DNA of 64,000 nucleotides from positions 473,148-537,147 of the forward strand of contig LNEM01000009.1 in assembly GCA_001464955.1 (NCBI GenBank), given 5' to 3'. The position numbers and the translations under genes are program-made. This DNA is from Rhizobiales bacterium Ga0077537. Lineage in GTDB: Bacteria; Pseudomonadota; Alphaproteobacteria; Rhizobiales; Hyphomicrobiaceae. Below, one piece after another: positions 21,373 through 29,992 of this stretch; within the stretch, counting starts at the first letter, position 1; the number at the start of each line of letters is the position of its first letter. The notes under the pieces were generated by a model that was not told the origin of the DNA, ran no database searches, and was given only the letters and a program-made list of their open reading frames with translations.

Positions 21373-21795
21373 CTAGATGCAATTGATCCTGAACGTCGCC
21401 GTCGCAGGTGCGCCGCGGGGGGCAACGAAGTCGACGATGTCGAGGTAACACTGGTCCTTCGATTTCAGATCACGTTCCAGGCGGCGAACGCGGCGGAGAT
21501 CGACCCGGTCGCCCACCTTCACGCGCTTCGAATCGCCCGCAATCAGGATGTAGAACTGGCTCTTCTCGGTATCTCGCTCAGCCTGCTCGGCGCGGAGCGA
21601 CAGCAGGATCGCGTGCTTGGTCAGGTCGACGGACTTGCCCTGACGGAGCTGGAACACGCCCTCGTCGACGCGGTCGAGACCTTCGCCGGGTGGGGGACGG
21701 GTGGCCTGTGCCAGGGCCGCTACCGGTGTGCCGGCCAGCGTAAGCGCGGCCATCAGGCTCAGCAGTGCGGCGCGGGGGATGGTGCGGCAGGGCAT
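21373..21795 (-). CDS. Exported protein of unknown function, partner of the caspase-like gene
   Basis: A 140-residue protein with a classical signal peptide (basic RTIPRAALLSLMAALTLAG, cleavage near AALAQA, about residue 30). The mature ~110 residues include GKSVDLTKHAILLSLRAEQAERD, an Ile/Leu-rich IAGDSKRVKVGDRVDLRRV strand region and two cysteines (QCYLDIV and the penultimate residue) that could form a disulphide. No family is recognised. It starts 21 bases after the caspase-like stop, on the same strand, with GAGGA before the ATG, so the pair is almost certainly one operon and probably acts together in the periplasm. Confidence 0.75.
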   Translation of the reverse strand: MPCRTIPRAALLSLMAALTLAGTPVAALAQATRPPPGEGLDRVDEGVFQLRQGKSVDLTKHAILLSLRAEQAERDTEKSQFYILIAGDSKRVKVGDRVDLRRVRRLERDLKSKDQCYLDIVDFVAPRGAPATATFRINCI

Positions 21796-21816
21796 CGGGT
21801 GGGGTCCTCGGCGGGG

Positions 21817-23568
21817 TCAGCGGCGGGCGGGCGTCAGGGTTGCCTCGGTGGGCGATCCAGCGCCTCCCGAGATGCGGACGTTGAACAACGGCGCACCCGG
21901 CCACGAGAACTGGCAGAGGTCGCCGGGCCGGCAGGTGAAGTCGCCGTTCTCGGACGTGAATGCGACCGCCGTCTCGGTGATGCGTTCGACGCGGACTTCG
22001 TGCTGGCCGATGCCATTGCAGAGCGAGAGGCCGGGGCTGAGGGTTATGGCCTCGGCGAACGAGATTCCGAGGGGCCTGCAGGGCGCCTGGCCGATATTGG
22101 CAGGCTTCACGAAGGCGGTGCCGCCCGAGGCGTCGCGGTTCAGCCGGACGACCTTGCGATAGACGCTGCACGACGAGCGGGGCGGCACCGACGGCTGATA
22201 AGCGCCGGCGACGCAGCCCGCGGTGTTGCGGCATGTATTGAGGCAGCCGTTGAGCGAATCGGCGCCCGAGACCTTGATCTCGTCGCCGGCGACGGCTGCC
22301 CACTCGTAGATATCGAAGCCGCGCTCCTTCCGGCTCGGTGCGAGATCGACGGCCAAGGGCGTCGGCGTCGCGGCGGTCGGCGGTACGGGGGGGGGTGGGG
22401 CCGTGAGTGCGGCGATCTCCTCGCGCAGGCGGCGGGCGCGCAAGCCTGCCTCGGTCATCTCGCGCTGGATGCGGATCGAGTCCTGCAGCCGGCTTTGGCG
22501 TTCTTCGGGCGTTCGCGCCTGACCTTCGATGCGCCGGGCTTCGAGGAGGCGGCGCTGGAGGTCCTTCGCCTTGTCCTCGGCGACGGCGAGGCGAGCACGT
22601 TGCTCGGCAATGCGGTTCAGGGTCTCGGGCGGCAGGAGCTTCACGCCGGCGCGGGTGGGGTCGGCACTGGCCTGTCGCTTCTTCTCGGCGTCCTCTAGGG
22701 CCTTGAGGCGTGCCTTCAGCGCGTTGACGTCCTCGGTGCCGCCGCGCGGGGCTGCCGTCTGCGAGCCGGTCGCCACCTCGCCGGGGACGAAATAGAAATC
22801 GCCCGTCAGTGCGCTGTGGTCCCACGGCACCTGCTTGCCGCCGGTCGCCGAGAGCACGGCCTTGCGGACCTCGATCATGGTCGCGTTGAGGTTGCGGCCG
22901 CGGCGTTCCATGTTGGCGAGGAGCGCCGACGTAAACGGCGAATTCCGGCCGTCGCCGTCGAGTGCGACATTGCCCGGCTGGGTGGCGTAGGCGATGAAGG
23001 TGCCGACGCCCGTCGAGGCCGGCGCGAGCCCCGAACCGACGGCCGTCGAGCGCGTGCCCATGGATCGGGCGAGGCTGCGGCTCAGCGGATTGTCGCGGCA
23101 GGCGTCCAGCATCACGATCGTCGTTTTGCCTTCGCGGTCGATTTCCATCTGGCGGAGGACGAAGTTGAGCTTCACCGCCTCGAATTCGAGATCGCGCTGC
23201 GAACCGAGACGGGCGTCGACGGGAACGAGGAAGTTCTCGTTGCCGACCTGGAGGCCGTGTCCGGCGTAGAAGAATAGCGCGACATCGGCTTCCGATAGCT
23301 TTTCGGCGAAGGCGCGGAGCGCGCCGTCCATGCGCCGCTTGTCGGCGTCCGTCGCGACAATGACCTCGAAGCCGGTGCGTTCGAGGGCGGCGGCGACATC
23401 CTTGGCGTCGTGGAGGGTGTTGGAGAGCACGGACGTGTGGGCGTAGGCGCTGTTGCCGATCACCAGCGCGAGGCGCTTCTCGGCCTGCGCTTCGAGCGCG
23501 CCGAAGCCCAGCAGGAGCAGCCCAAGCGCAACGATACGCGTCACAGAGACGACCACCCCGCCCAACAT
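21817..23568 (-). CDS. Secreted caspase-family (peptidase C14-like) protein with coiled coil and PAN-like domain
   Basis: The 583-residue protein has a signal peptide or anchor (about 8-30, ending EAQAEKR), then a caspase-like fold: LALVIGNSAYAH, catalytic His104 in FFYAGHGLQ and Cys157 in VMLDACRDNP, so both dyad residues are present. A coiled coil (about 280-395) rich in Glu/Arg/Gln follows, then a Pro/Thr linker and a PAN-like domain (about 410-490) with paired cysteines (NGCLNTCRNTAGCVAG, SSCSVY). The C-terminal ~80 residues hold CNGIG and FTCRPGDLCQFSW. Bacterial caspase-like proteins of this type are widespread in alphaproteobacteria but mostly uncharacterised. A GTG at 23577 is an alternative start with a better-spaced GAGGGGAG. 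Confidence 0.88.
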   Translation of the reverse strand: MLGGVVVSVTRIVALGLLLLGFGALEAQAEKRLALVIGNSAYAHTSVLSNTLHDAKDVAAALERTGFEVIVATDADKRRMDGALRAFAEKLSEADVALFFYAGHGLQVGNENFLVPVDARLGSQRDLEFEAVKLNFVLRQMEIDREGKTTIVMLDACRDNPLSRSLARSMGTRSTAVGSGLAPASTGVGTFIAYATQPGNVALDGDGRNSPFTSALLANMERRGRNLNATMIEVRKAVLSATGGKQVPWDHSALTGDFYFVPGEVATGSQTAAPRGGTEDVNALKARLKALEDAEKKRQASADPTRAGVKLLPPETLNRIAEQRARLAVAEDKAKDLQRRLLEARRIEGQARTPEERQSRLQDSIRIQREMTEAGLRARRLREEIAALTAPPPPVPPTAATPTPLAVDLAPSRKERGFDIYEWAAVAGDEIKVSGADSLNGCLNTCRNTAGCVAGAYQPSVPPRSSCSVYRKVVRLNRDASGGTAFVKPANIGQAPCRPLGISFAEAITLSPGLSLCNGIGQHEVRVERITETAVAFTSENGDFTCRPGDLCQFSWPGAPLFNVRISGGAGSPTEATLTPARR

Positions 23569-23673
23569 CGTCGTCACGCCCCCGGCTCCCCTCGCCTGCC
23601 ACCCCATCGGGCCATGCCGGCCCTTCGGTCGGTGATTATGGCAGATCCCGCATGGCGCGAGAATGGCAGGCGT

Positions 23674-23756
23674 GCCTAGTGTGGCGGTTTCGAAGTCCGC
23701 TTCATTCGCTCGGTGAACTCTCAAAGCGGGCTTCGAAACATGACGCCAAACTAAGC
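23674..23756. repeat. Imperfect palindrome, about 28-base arms
   Basis: The left arm at 23674-23702 matches the reverse complement of 23723-23756 apart from three substitutions and a 4-base insertion; the shared core is GTTTCGAAG flanked by TAGTGTGGCG or TAGTTTGGCG and by CCGCTT. The loop is about 20 bases. It lies between two genes of the same orientation (the SLC13 permease and the caspase-like gene). It could form a strong hairpin in RNA or be part of a non-autonomous mobile element. Confidence 0.7.
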
Positions 23757-23766
23757 CTATGACTTT

Positions 23767-23843
23767 GCTAGCGTCCTATCGACCGCGAAGTTCGTCGAGG
23801 GGTTGCCGCGAAATGAAACGAACTTCGCGGTCGGGACACTAGC
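23767..23843. repeat. Second palindrome, about 26-base arms, overlapping the permease stop codon
   Basis: The left arm (23767-23795) and right arm (23818-23843) share an uninterrupted 16-base inverted core (CGACCGCGAAGTTCGT and its complement) extended by GCTAGYGTCC. The loop is 22 bases. The right arm covers the TAG stop of the SLC13 permease at 23839-23841. A partial copy of the same arm occurs at 17680-17697. Together with the adjacent palindrome it forms a ~170-base composite, typical of REP/BIME-like repeats. Transcription termination of the permease mRNA is a possible function, though no T-run follows. Confidence 0.75.
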
Positions 23844-25620
23844 GCAGAACGAGCGGCCAGAAGAACAGGATTGCGGGAAGCCCCACGGCGATGACGATGA
23901 CGGTCAGCGGCAGTCCGAGACGGGCGTAGTCGGAGAAGCGGTAGCCGCCGGGGCCGTAGACGAGGGTATTCGACTGATGGCCGAACGGGGTCAGGAAATC
24001 GCAGCTGGCGCCGATCGCGACCGCCATCAGGAACGGATCGACGTCGAGGCCGGTCGCCTTCGCATACTTCGCGGCGATGGGGCCCATCAGCAGGACGGTC
24101 GCGGCGTTGTTCAGAACCGGGGTCACGGCGAGCGTGGCGATCAGGAACAGCGCGAGGGCTGCGGCAGGTGGCCAGCCTTGCGCCTGCGCCGCGATGAATT
24201 GCGCGATGGCGTCGGTGCCGCCCGACGTCTCGAGCGCCGCCGTCACCGGAATGAGGGCTGCGAGCAGGACGATCACCGGCCAGTCGATGGCGGCGTACAT
24301 GTCGTTGAGCGGCATCACGCGGAGGACCGCGATCACCATCACGGCGAGGAAGAAGGCCACGGTCACCGGCAGCACGCCGAAAGCCGTCAAGCAGACCGCA
24401 CCGAGCATTGCCACCGCCGGCACATAGCGCTGGCTCGGGCGGCCGAGGGAGATCTTTCGCTCGGCGAGCGGAAGGCAGCCGAGTTCGGCCTGGGTCGTCG
24501 GCATCTCGTCGAGCTTGCCCTGCAGCACGAGGACGTCGCCGGCGGCGAACCGGTAGTGCTTCAGGCGGTTCGTGGTCCGCACGCCGCGACGGCTGACGGC
24601 CAGCAGGTTGACGCCATAGCCGCGCAGGCCGAAGTCGAGCGGTGAGCGGCCGATCAGGGGCGAGCTGTCCATCACGACGACTTCCGAGATGCCGAACCCT
24701 TCGGAGGTCAGCAGCTTGGGATCGGTTTCCTTGGCGCCGACCAGTTCGAGTTTCTGCTCGTCGACCGTGCGCTTGATCGCGGCTGTGCTCGCCTCGAGGA
24801 CGAGAACGTCGCTCTTCTGCAGTTTCATCGTGGTCCATGGCACCAGCCGGCGCACGTCGCCCCGGATGACCGCGAGAACCGCCACGTCGCCGTCGTTCTC
24901 GACGTCGCCTACGGTCTTGCCGATCAACGGCGAGCCCTCGAGGATCTTCGCCTCCGTCACGTAGTCCTCGATCTTGAAGCGGGCCTCGGGCAGCGGCGCG
25001 CCGCGACGGTCGGCGGGAAGCAGCCGCCACGCGAAGGCGAGGTACACGATGCCGACGAGTGCGATCGAGAGGCCGACGGGGGCAAAATCGAACATGCCGA
25101 ACGGCGTGCCGACAGCCTCCTTGCGGACCGCCGCGATCAGGAGGTTCGGGGGCGTGCCGATGAGCGTGACGAGCCCACCGAGGAGCGACCCGAAAGCGAT
25201 GGGCATAAGCACGATGGCCGGAGAGCGTCCCGCCTTCTCGGCGGCGACGATCGAAGCCGGCAGCAGAATGGCGAGCGCGCCAACGTTGTTCATGAAGGCC
25301 GAGAGGATCGCCGTGATCGCGGTCAGCGTCGCGATCATCAGCCCCGGCGTGCCCATCATCGGGCCAGCAGCCGCGACCGCCCTGTCGAGCAGACCCGACT
25401 GGCGGATCGAGGCACTCAGGACAAGCACGAGCGCGACCGTGACCACGGCCGGATCGGAAAAGCCGGTGAAGGCCACCTTGTGATCGACGACGCCAAGCAG
25501 AACCGCGGCAAGCAGCGCGCCACCGGCCACCACGTCATGGCGCCAGCGGCCCCAGATGAAGAGAACCAGCGTCACCGCGAGGATGATGGCGATCAGCATG
25601 GGGCTGGACAGGGCTGGCAC
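23839..25620 (-). CDS. SLC13/DASS-type permease with central TrkA-C (RCK-C) domains
   Basis: A 593-residue membrane transporter of the divalent anion:Na+ symporter/citrate-transporter superfamily. The N-terminal half (1-200) has several membrane segments with ILSAFMNNVGALAILLP and LIGTPPNLLIAAV, the characteristic SNT-like loop. A soluble middle (about 205-375) contains two TrkA-C-like domains (SPLIGKTVGDVE and SSPLIGRSPLDFGLRGYGVNLLAVSR). The C-terminal half has the mirror motif VTPVLNNAATVLLMGPIA and CDFLTPFGHQSNTLVYGPGGY. The substrate could be sulfate or a dicarboxylate and cannot be read. The GTG start at 25620 has GAGG seven bases upstream; an ATG seven codons in is an alternative. It diverges from the alcohol dehydrogenase gene. 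Confidence 0.88.
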   Translation of the reverse strand: MPALSSPMLIAIILAVTLVLFIWGRWRHDVVAGGALLAAVLLGVVDHKVAFTGFSDPAVVTVALVLVLSASIRQSGLLDRAVAAAGPMMGTPGLMIATLTAITAILSAFMNNVGALAILLPASIVAAEKAGRSPAIVLMPIAFGSLLGGLVTLIGTPPNLLIAAVRKEAVGTPFGMFDFAPVGLSIALVGIVYLAFAWRLLPADRRGAPLPEARFKIEDYVTEAKILEGSPLIGKTVGDVENDGDVAVLAVIRGDVRRLVPWTTMKLQKSDVLVLEASTAAIKRTVDEQKLELVGAKETDPKLLTSEGFGISEVVVMDSSPLIGRSPLDFGLRGYGVNLLAVSRRGVRTTNRLKHYRFAAGDVLVLQGKLDEMPTTQAELGCLPLAERKISLGRPSQRYVPAVAMLGAVCLTAFGVLPVTVAFFLAVMVIAVLRVMPLNDMYAAIDWPVIVLLAALIPVTAALETSGGTDAIAQFIAAQAQGWPPAAALALFLIATLAVTPVLNNAATVLLMGPIAAKYAKATGLDVDPFLMAVAIGASCDFLTPFGHQSNTLVYGPGGYRFSDYARLGLPLTVIVIAVGLPAILFFWPLVLR

Positions 25621-25789
25621 GGGGAACCTCGAACGTGATGGCGCGCGGGCGAACCAGGGAGCGCCGCACGTTGACGGGGGCGGTCACTCGGCTACGGTGC
25701 CGCCCTGTCTCGACGATGTGCTGGCCCTTGGGAAGGCCGGGTGCAACGCACCAGACGGAAAAAGGTTCAGCGGGCGAGGAGCCATTGCC

Positions 25790-26914
25790 GTGAAGACCAG
25801 AGCCGCCGTTCTCTATGCCATGGAGCAGCCGCGCCCGTATGCGGTCTCGCGTCCGCTCGTGATCGAGGAGCTGGATCTGGCGCCGCCGGGTGATGGCGAG
25901 GTGCTGATCCGCATCCGGGCGGCCGGTCTCTGCCATTCGGATCTGTCGACGATCAACGGCGACCGTCCCCGGCAGATGCCGATGGCGCTGGGCCACGAAG
26001 CGGCTGGCGAGATCGTCGAGCTCGGGGCGGGCGTCAAGGATCTCGTCGTCGGCGACCACGTCATTCTGGTGTTCGTGCCGAGCTGTGGCCATTGCCTGCC
26101 CTGCATGGAGGGCCGACCGGCGCTCTGCGAACCCGGCGCCAAGGCCAACGGTGCGGGCACGCTGCTCTCCGGCGGGATGCGGCTCTCGCACAACGGCAAG
26201 CCCGTCTTCCACCACATCGGTGTCTCGGCGTTCGCCGAATACGCCGTCGTTGCCCGCGAGAGTGTCGTGAAGATCGACCGCTCGCTGCCGTTCGAGGAAG
26301 CGGCTCTCTTCGGATGCGCCGTCATCACCGGGGCCGGCGCCGTCATCAACACGGCCAAGGTTCCGCCCGGGACCACGGCCGCGGTCGTCGGGCTCGGCGG
26401 CGTCGGGCTGATGTCGATGCTGGCGGCGAAGCTCTCCGGCTGCCGGACGGTGATCGCCATCGACATGCTGGACGACAAGCTCGCGCTCGCGCGTCAGCTC
26501 GGGGCGACGCACGCGATCAACGCCCGCGAGGCGACGTGCGTCGAGCAGGTGCGCGACCTGACGGGCGGCGGCGTCGATTTCGCGTTCGAGATGGCGTCGT
26601 CGGTGAAGGCACTCGAACTCGCCTACAAGATCACGCGGCGCGGCGGCACGACCATAACCGGGAGCCTGCCGCACCCGACGCACACCATGGCGCTGCCGGC
26701 GACCAACCTCGTCGCCGAAGAACGCACGATCAAGGGCAGCTATGTCGGGAGCTGCGTGCCCGGGCGCGACATCCCGCGCTTCATCAGCCTCTACCAGCAG
26801 GGTCTGCTGCCGGTGGACAGGCTCATGAGCGAGCGGATCGGTCTCGACCAGATCAACGAAGGCTTCGACCGGCTCGCCGACGGCGGCAGCGTGCGGCAGA
26901 TCCTGGTGCCGTGA
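25790..26914 (+). CDS. Zinc-dependent alcohol dehydrogenase (MDR superfamily)
   Basis: A 374-residue NAD(P)-dependent medium-chain dehydrogenase. Catalytic zinc ligands are visible as C48 in AAGLCHSDL and H69 in MALGHEAAGEIVELG. The structural zinc loop has four cysteines in PSCGHCLPCMEGRPALC. The Rossmann motif is VVGLGGVGLMSMLAAKLSG. Overall it resembles class III-like alcohol dehydrogenases, but the substrate is unknown; aryl or short-chain alcohols and formaldehyde adducts are all possible. The GTG start at 25790 follows GAGGAG with a 9-base gap, and the upstream in-frame sequence is not coding-like. It converges on the yqeY-type gene. Confidence 0.88.
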   Translation: MKTRAAVLYAMEQPRPYAVSRPLVIEELDLAPPGDGEVLIRIRAAGLCHSDLSTINGDRPRQMPMALGHEAAGEIVELGAGVKDLVVGDHVILVFVPSCGHCLPCMEGRPALCEPGAKANGAGTLLSGGMRLSHNGKPVFHHIGVSAFAEYAVVARESVVKIDRSLPFEEAALFGCAVITGAGAVINTAKVPPGTTAAVVGLGGVGLMSMLAAKLSGCRTVIAIDMLDDKLALARQLGATHAINAREATCVEQVRDLTGGGVDFAFEMASSVKALELAYKITRRGGTTITGSLPHPTHTMALPATNLVAEERTIKGSYVGSCVPGRDIPRFISLYQQGLLPVDRLMSERIGLDQINEGFDRLADGGSVRQILVP

Positions 26915-26947
26915 CGGCGCGGGATCGCGGGTGGCGCGAGGACTGGC

Positions 26948-27397
26948 TCAGCCCTTGAGCAGGTCCTTCAGCAGGCCACTCGCGCGTCCCATGTCGATCT
27001 GGCCGGCGTAGCGGGTCTTGAGTGCACCCATCACCTTGCCCATGTCCTTCGGGCCGGCGGCGCCGGTTTCCGCGATCAGGGTGGTGATGACCTCACGCGT
27101 CGCGGCTTCGTCCATCAGCTTCGGCAGGTAGGCTTCGATGATGGTGATCTCGGCCGCCTCCTTGGCTGCCAGCTCCGGCCGGCCGCCCGCGTTGTATTGC
27201 TCGATCGAGTCCCGGCGCTGCTTCACCATGCGCGTGAGCACGGCGACGATCCCGGCGTCGTCGATCGGCCCCTTGGCGGACGGTTCCATGTCGGCCGACT
27301 TCATGGCGGAAATCATCAGGCGGATGACGCCGAGCCGCTCCTTTTCGCCGGCCTTGAGCGCGGTCTTCATGTCGTCGTTGAGGCGCTGGCGCAGCAT
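26948..27397 (-). CDS. GatB/YqeY domain protein
   Basis: The 149-residue YqeY-family protein begins MLRQRLNDDMKTALKAGEKERLGVIRLM, with EAAEITIIEAYLPKLMDEAATREVI in the middle and KDMGKVMGALKTRYAGQIDMGRAS near the end, all family hallmarks. The fold is shared with the tail domain of the amidotransferase subunit GatB that contacts tRNA; the free-standing protein's role is not established. The ATG at 27397 was chosen because the family normally starts there. It is divergent from carA across 208 bases, a pairing common in alphaproteobacteria. Confidence 0.93.
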   Translation of the reverse strand: MLRQRLNDDMKTALKAGEKERLGVIRLMISAMKSADMEPSAKGPIDDAGIVAVLTRMVKQRRDSIEQYNAGGRPELAAKEAAEITIIEAYLPKLMDEAATREVITTLIAETGAAGPKDMGKVMGALKTRYAGQIDMGRASGLLKDLLKG

Positions 27398-27605
27398 GAT
27401 GCTCTCCTTCTCGCGAGGTCGGGCGACAGTGACGTCTCGGCCCCGCGAGGGCAAGGCCCAGCGCTAGGCCGCGACCAATCGGCCCGAGTAAGCGCAGCCT
27501 TTGCTGCGCTGCGTCATTTGACCCCCGGATGCCCTTCGCATAGGGTCCGCCGCCGAGTGCGTGCCCGCGCGCGCCTGCGGTGCGCCCGAACGAGGAGAGA
27601 GAGCC

Positions 27606-28823
27606 ATGTCCGACAGCAAAGGCACGACCGCACCAGCGGCCTGGGTCGAGGCGCCGACGACGGCCCGCCTGGTGCTCGCGGACGGCTCGGTCATCGTCGG
27701 GACCGGGCTCGGCGCGACCGGCTCGGCCGTCGGCGAGGTATGTTTCAATACCGCGATCACCGGCTATCAGGAAATCCTGACAGACCCGTCCTACGCCGGA
27801 CAGATCGTCTGCTTCACCTTTCCGCACATCGGCAACGTCGGGACCAACACCGAGGATACCGAGACATCGAACCTCGCTGCCCGCACCGGCGTGCGCGGCG
27901 TCGTGCTGCGCGCGGGCATCACGGAGCCCTCCAACTACCGGTCCGGCGGCCACTTCGATGCGTGGCTCAAGGCGCGCGGGATCGTCGCCATCGCCGGTGT
28001 CGACACGCGGGCGCTGACGGCGCTCATCCGCGAGACGGGCATGCCCAACGGCGTCATCGCACACGACCCGAAGGGTGTGTTCGATCTCGACGCGCTCAAG
28101 GCCGAGGCGCGGCAGTGGCCGGGGCTCGTCGGGATGGATCTCGTTCCCGACGTCACCAGCGGACAGAGCTACACGTGGGACGAGATGCGGTGGGTGTGGG
28201 GCAAGGGCTATCCGCGCCAGACCGCACCCGAGTTGCATGTGGTCGCCATCGACTATGGTCTGAAGCGGAACATCCTGCGTTGCCTCGCGACGGTCGGCTG
28301 CAAGGTGACCGTCGTGCCGGCGACCGAGAAGGCCGAGGATATCCTCGCGCGGAAGCCGGACGGCGTCTTTCTCTCGAACGGCCCGGGCGACCCGGCAGCG
28401 ACCGGCGTCTACGCCGTTCCAGAGATCAAGGCGCTCCTGAAGACGGGATTGCCCACGTTCGGCATCTGTCTCGGACACCAGATGCTCGGGCTGGCGCTGG
28501 GCGCACGCACCATGAAGATGCCGCACGGGCATCATGGCGCGAACCACCCGGTCAAGGATTTCACAACGGGCAAGGTCGAGATCACGTCGATGAACCACGG
28601 CTTCGCGGTGAATCGCGAGACGCTGCCGGCGAGCGTGGAAGAAACGCACGTCTCGCTGTTCGACGGCTCCAACTGCGGCATCCGGGTGAAGGGCCAGCCG
28701 GTGTTCTCGGTCCAGTATCATCCCGAGGCGTCGCCGGGCCCCGAGGACAGCCATTATCTGTTCATCCGCTTCGTCAACGCGATGCGCGCGCGCAAGGGAC
28801 TTGCCGCCCTGCCGGAGGGATGA
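27606..28823 (+). CDS. carA: Carbamoyl-phosphate synthase small subunit
   Basis: The 405-residue glutaminase subunit hydrolyses glutamine and channels ammonia to CarB for arginine and pyrimidine synthesis. The N-terminal CPSase small-chain domain (1 to about 170) contains GEVCFNTAITGYQEILTDPSY and GVDTRALTALIRETG. The class I glutaminase domain has LSNGPGDPAA, nucleophile C288 in FGICLGHQMLGLALGA, and the His/Glu pair in FSVQYHPEASPGPEDS. MSDSKGTTAP at 27606 follows a GAGGAGAGA ribosome binding site. Full length; carB is not next to it, as is often the case in this group. Confidence 0.97.
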   Translation: MSDSKGTTAPAAWVEAPTTARLVLADGSVIVGTGLGATGSAVGEVCFNTAITGYQEILTDPSYAGQIVCFTFPHIGNVGTNTEDTETSNLAARTGVRGVVLRAGITEPSNYRSGGHFDAWLKARGIVAIAGVDTRALTALIRETGMPNGVIAHDPKGVFDLDALKAEARQWPGLVGMDLVPDVTSGQSYTWDEMRWVWGKGYPRQTAPELHVVAIDYGLKRNILRCLATVGCKVTVVPATEKAEDILARKPDGVFLSNGPGDPAATGVYAVPEIKALLKTGLPTFGICLGHQMLGLALGARTMKMPHGHHGANHPVKDFTTGKVEITSMNHGFAVNRETLPASVEETHVSLFDGSNCGIRVKGQPVFSVQYHPEASPGPEDSHYLFIRFVNAMRARKGLAALPEG

Positions 28824-28863
28824 GCCGGCCGCCGCTTCTGTTCGATCGCCCCGGGTGACGGCC

Positions 28864-29979
28864 ATGAATACGATGTCTCGGTCGCCATCGCCACGGACCT
28901 GGCTCAGGCGCTCGGCGCTGGGGCGCCTGGTCTTCACCGCTGTGCTGATCGGGGGCGTCGGGGCGGCATCCGTCCGGGCCAGCGACACCGTGCATCCCCT
29001 CTGTTCCGCGGCTTCGGCCGAGCGCGCGAGACTGCCGCCAGCCACCGCCTGCGTCACTATGGCAACAGGCGCCGGCGGCGGTGCGTCACGGGTCCTCGTC
29101 GCGGCGACAGCAGGTGCCACGGGGCTGCCCGTCGGCGAACTCGCGGCAGCCGACTTCGTGCTCCTCGGCGAGATTCACGACAACCCCCATCACCATCGCC
29201 TGCGGGGCGCGCTGCTCCGGGAGATCGCGGCGGCGCGGGCTCCCCCAAACGGGGGCGCCCGCCCGGGCGCTGTCGTGTTCGAGCATCTTCGGGCCGACCA
29301 GGGGCCGGCGCTCGACGGTCTCCGGCGAGCGGATGGTCGTTTCGATCCGGGGCTTCAGGCGAGCGCGCTTCTGGCGGCCGTCGATTGGGCGTCGTCGGGT
29401 TGGCCGGCTGCCGACCTCTTCGAGCCGCTGTTCGGGGCGGCCATCGAGGGCGGCTTCGTCCTCGCGACCGGCGATCCGGCGCGAGGCTCGGTGCGGGAGG
29501 TGGCGCGAAAGGGCTTGGCTGTGCTCGCCTCCGTCGAACTGGATGCACTTGGGCTCGCCACACCGCTCGATGCCCCGTCACAGGCCGAGTTGCTGGATGA
29601 ACTCGTTCAATCGCATTGCGGCGTGATGCCGGCGTCGGCGTTCGGCGGGATGGCGGATGCGCAGCGCTATCGCGACGCGCACCTGGCCCGAGCCATGGTC
29701 ACGGCGCGAGAGCGGCATGGTTCCGTCGTCCTCATCGCCGGCAATGGGCATGTCCGGGCCGATCGCGGCGTGCCGTGGCATCTCGGCCGGATGGCACCGG
29801 GCCGAAGCATCGTGAGTATCCTGTTCGTCGAGGCGTCCGGGGAGAAGCCGCTGGCGACCGACTATGTGCGGGGCTCAGCGACTGGCCGGGCGCTGGCTGA
29901 TTACGTCGTGGTGACACCGGCCATCGTTCGCCCCGACCCTTGCGAGGTCATGCGCCAGCGCGCTGGATCGAAGAAGTAG
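28864..29979 (+). CDS. ChaN-like (DUF399) exported protein, possible haem/iron uptake factor
   Basis: The 371-residue protein has an N-terminal hydrophobic signal (LGRLVFTAVLIGGVGAASVRA, about 17-38). The ChaN-family core has FVLLGEIHDNPHHHRLRGALL, VFEHLRADQGPAL, a region around DWASSGWPAADLFEPLF, and VVLIAGNGHVRADRGVPWHL near the C-terminus. ChaN proteins bind haem and are usually lipoproteins; no lipobox cysteine is obvious here, so it may be soluble in the periplasm. The ATG at 28864 is preferred to an earlier in-frame ATG inside the carA-proximal spacer. It follows carA by 40 bases on the same strand but has no functional link to it. Confidence 0.8.
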   Translation: MNTMSRSPSPRTWLRRSALGRLVFTAVLIGGVGAASVRASDTVHPLCSAASAERARLPPATACVTMATGAGGGASRVLVAATAGATGLPVGELAAADFVLLGEIHDNPHHHRLRGALLREIAAARAPPNGGARPGAVVFEHLRADQGPALDGLRRADGRFDPGLQASALLAAVDWASSGWPAADLFEPLFGAAIEGGFVLATGDPARGSVREVARKGLAVLASVELDALGLATPLDAPSQAELLDELVQSHCGVMPASAFGGMADAQRYRDAHLARAMVTARERHGSVVLIAGNGHVRADRGVPWHLGRMAPGRSIVSILFVEASGEKPLATDYVRGSATGRALADYVVVTPAIVRPDPCEVMRQRAGSKK

Positions 29980-29992
29980 CCCGTGGTGGCCG

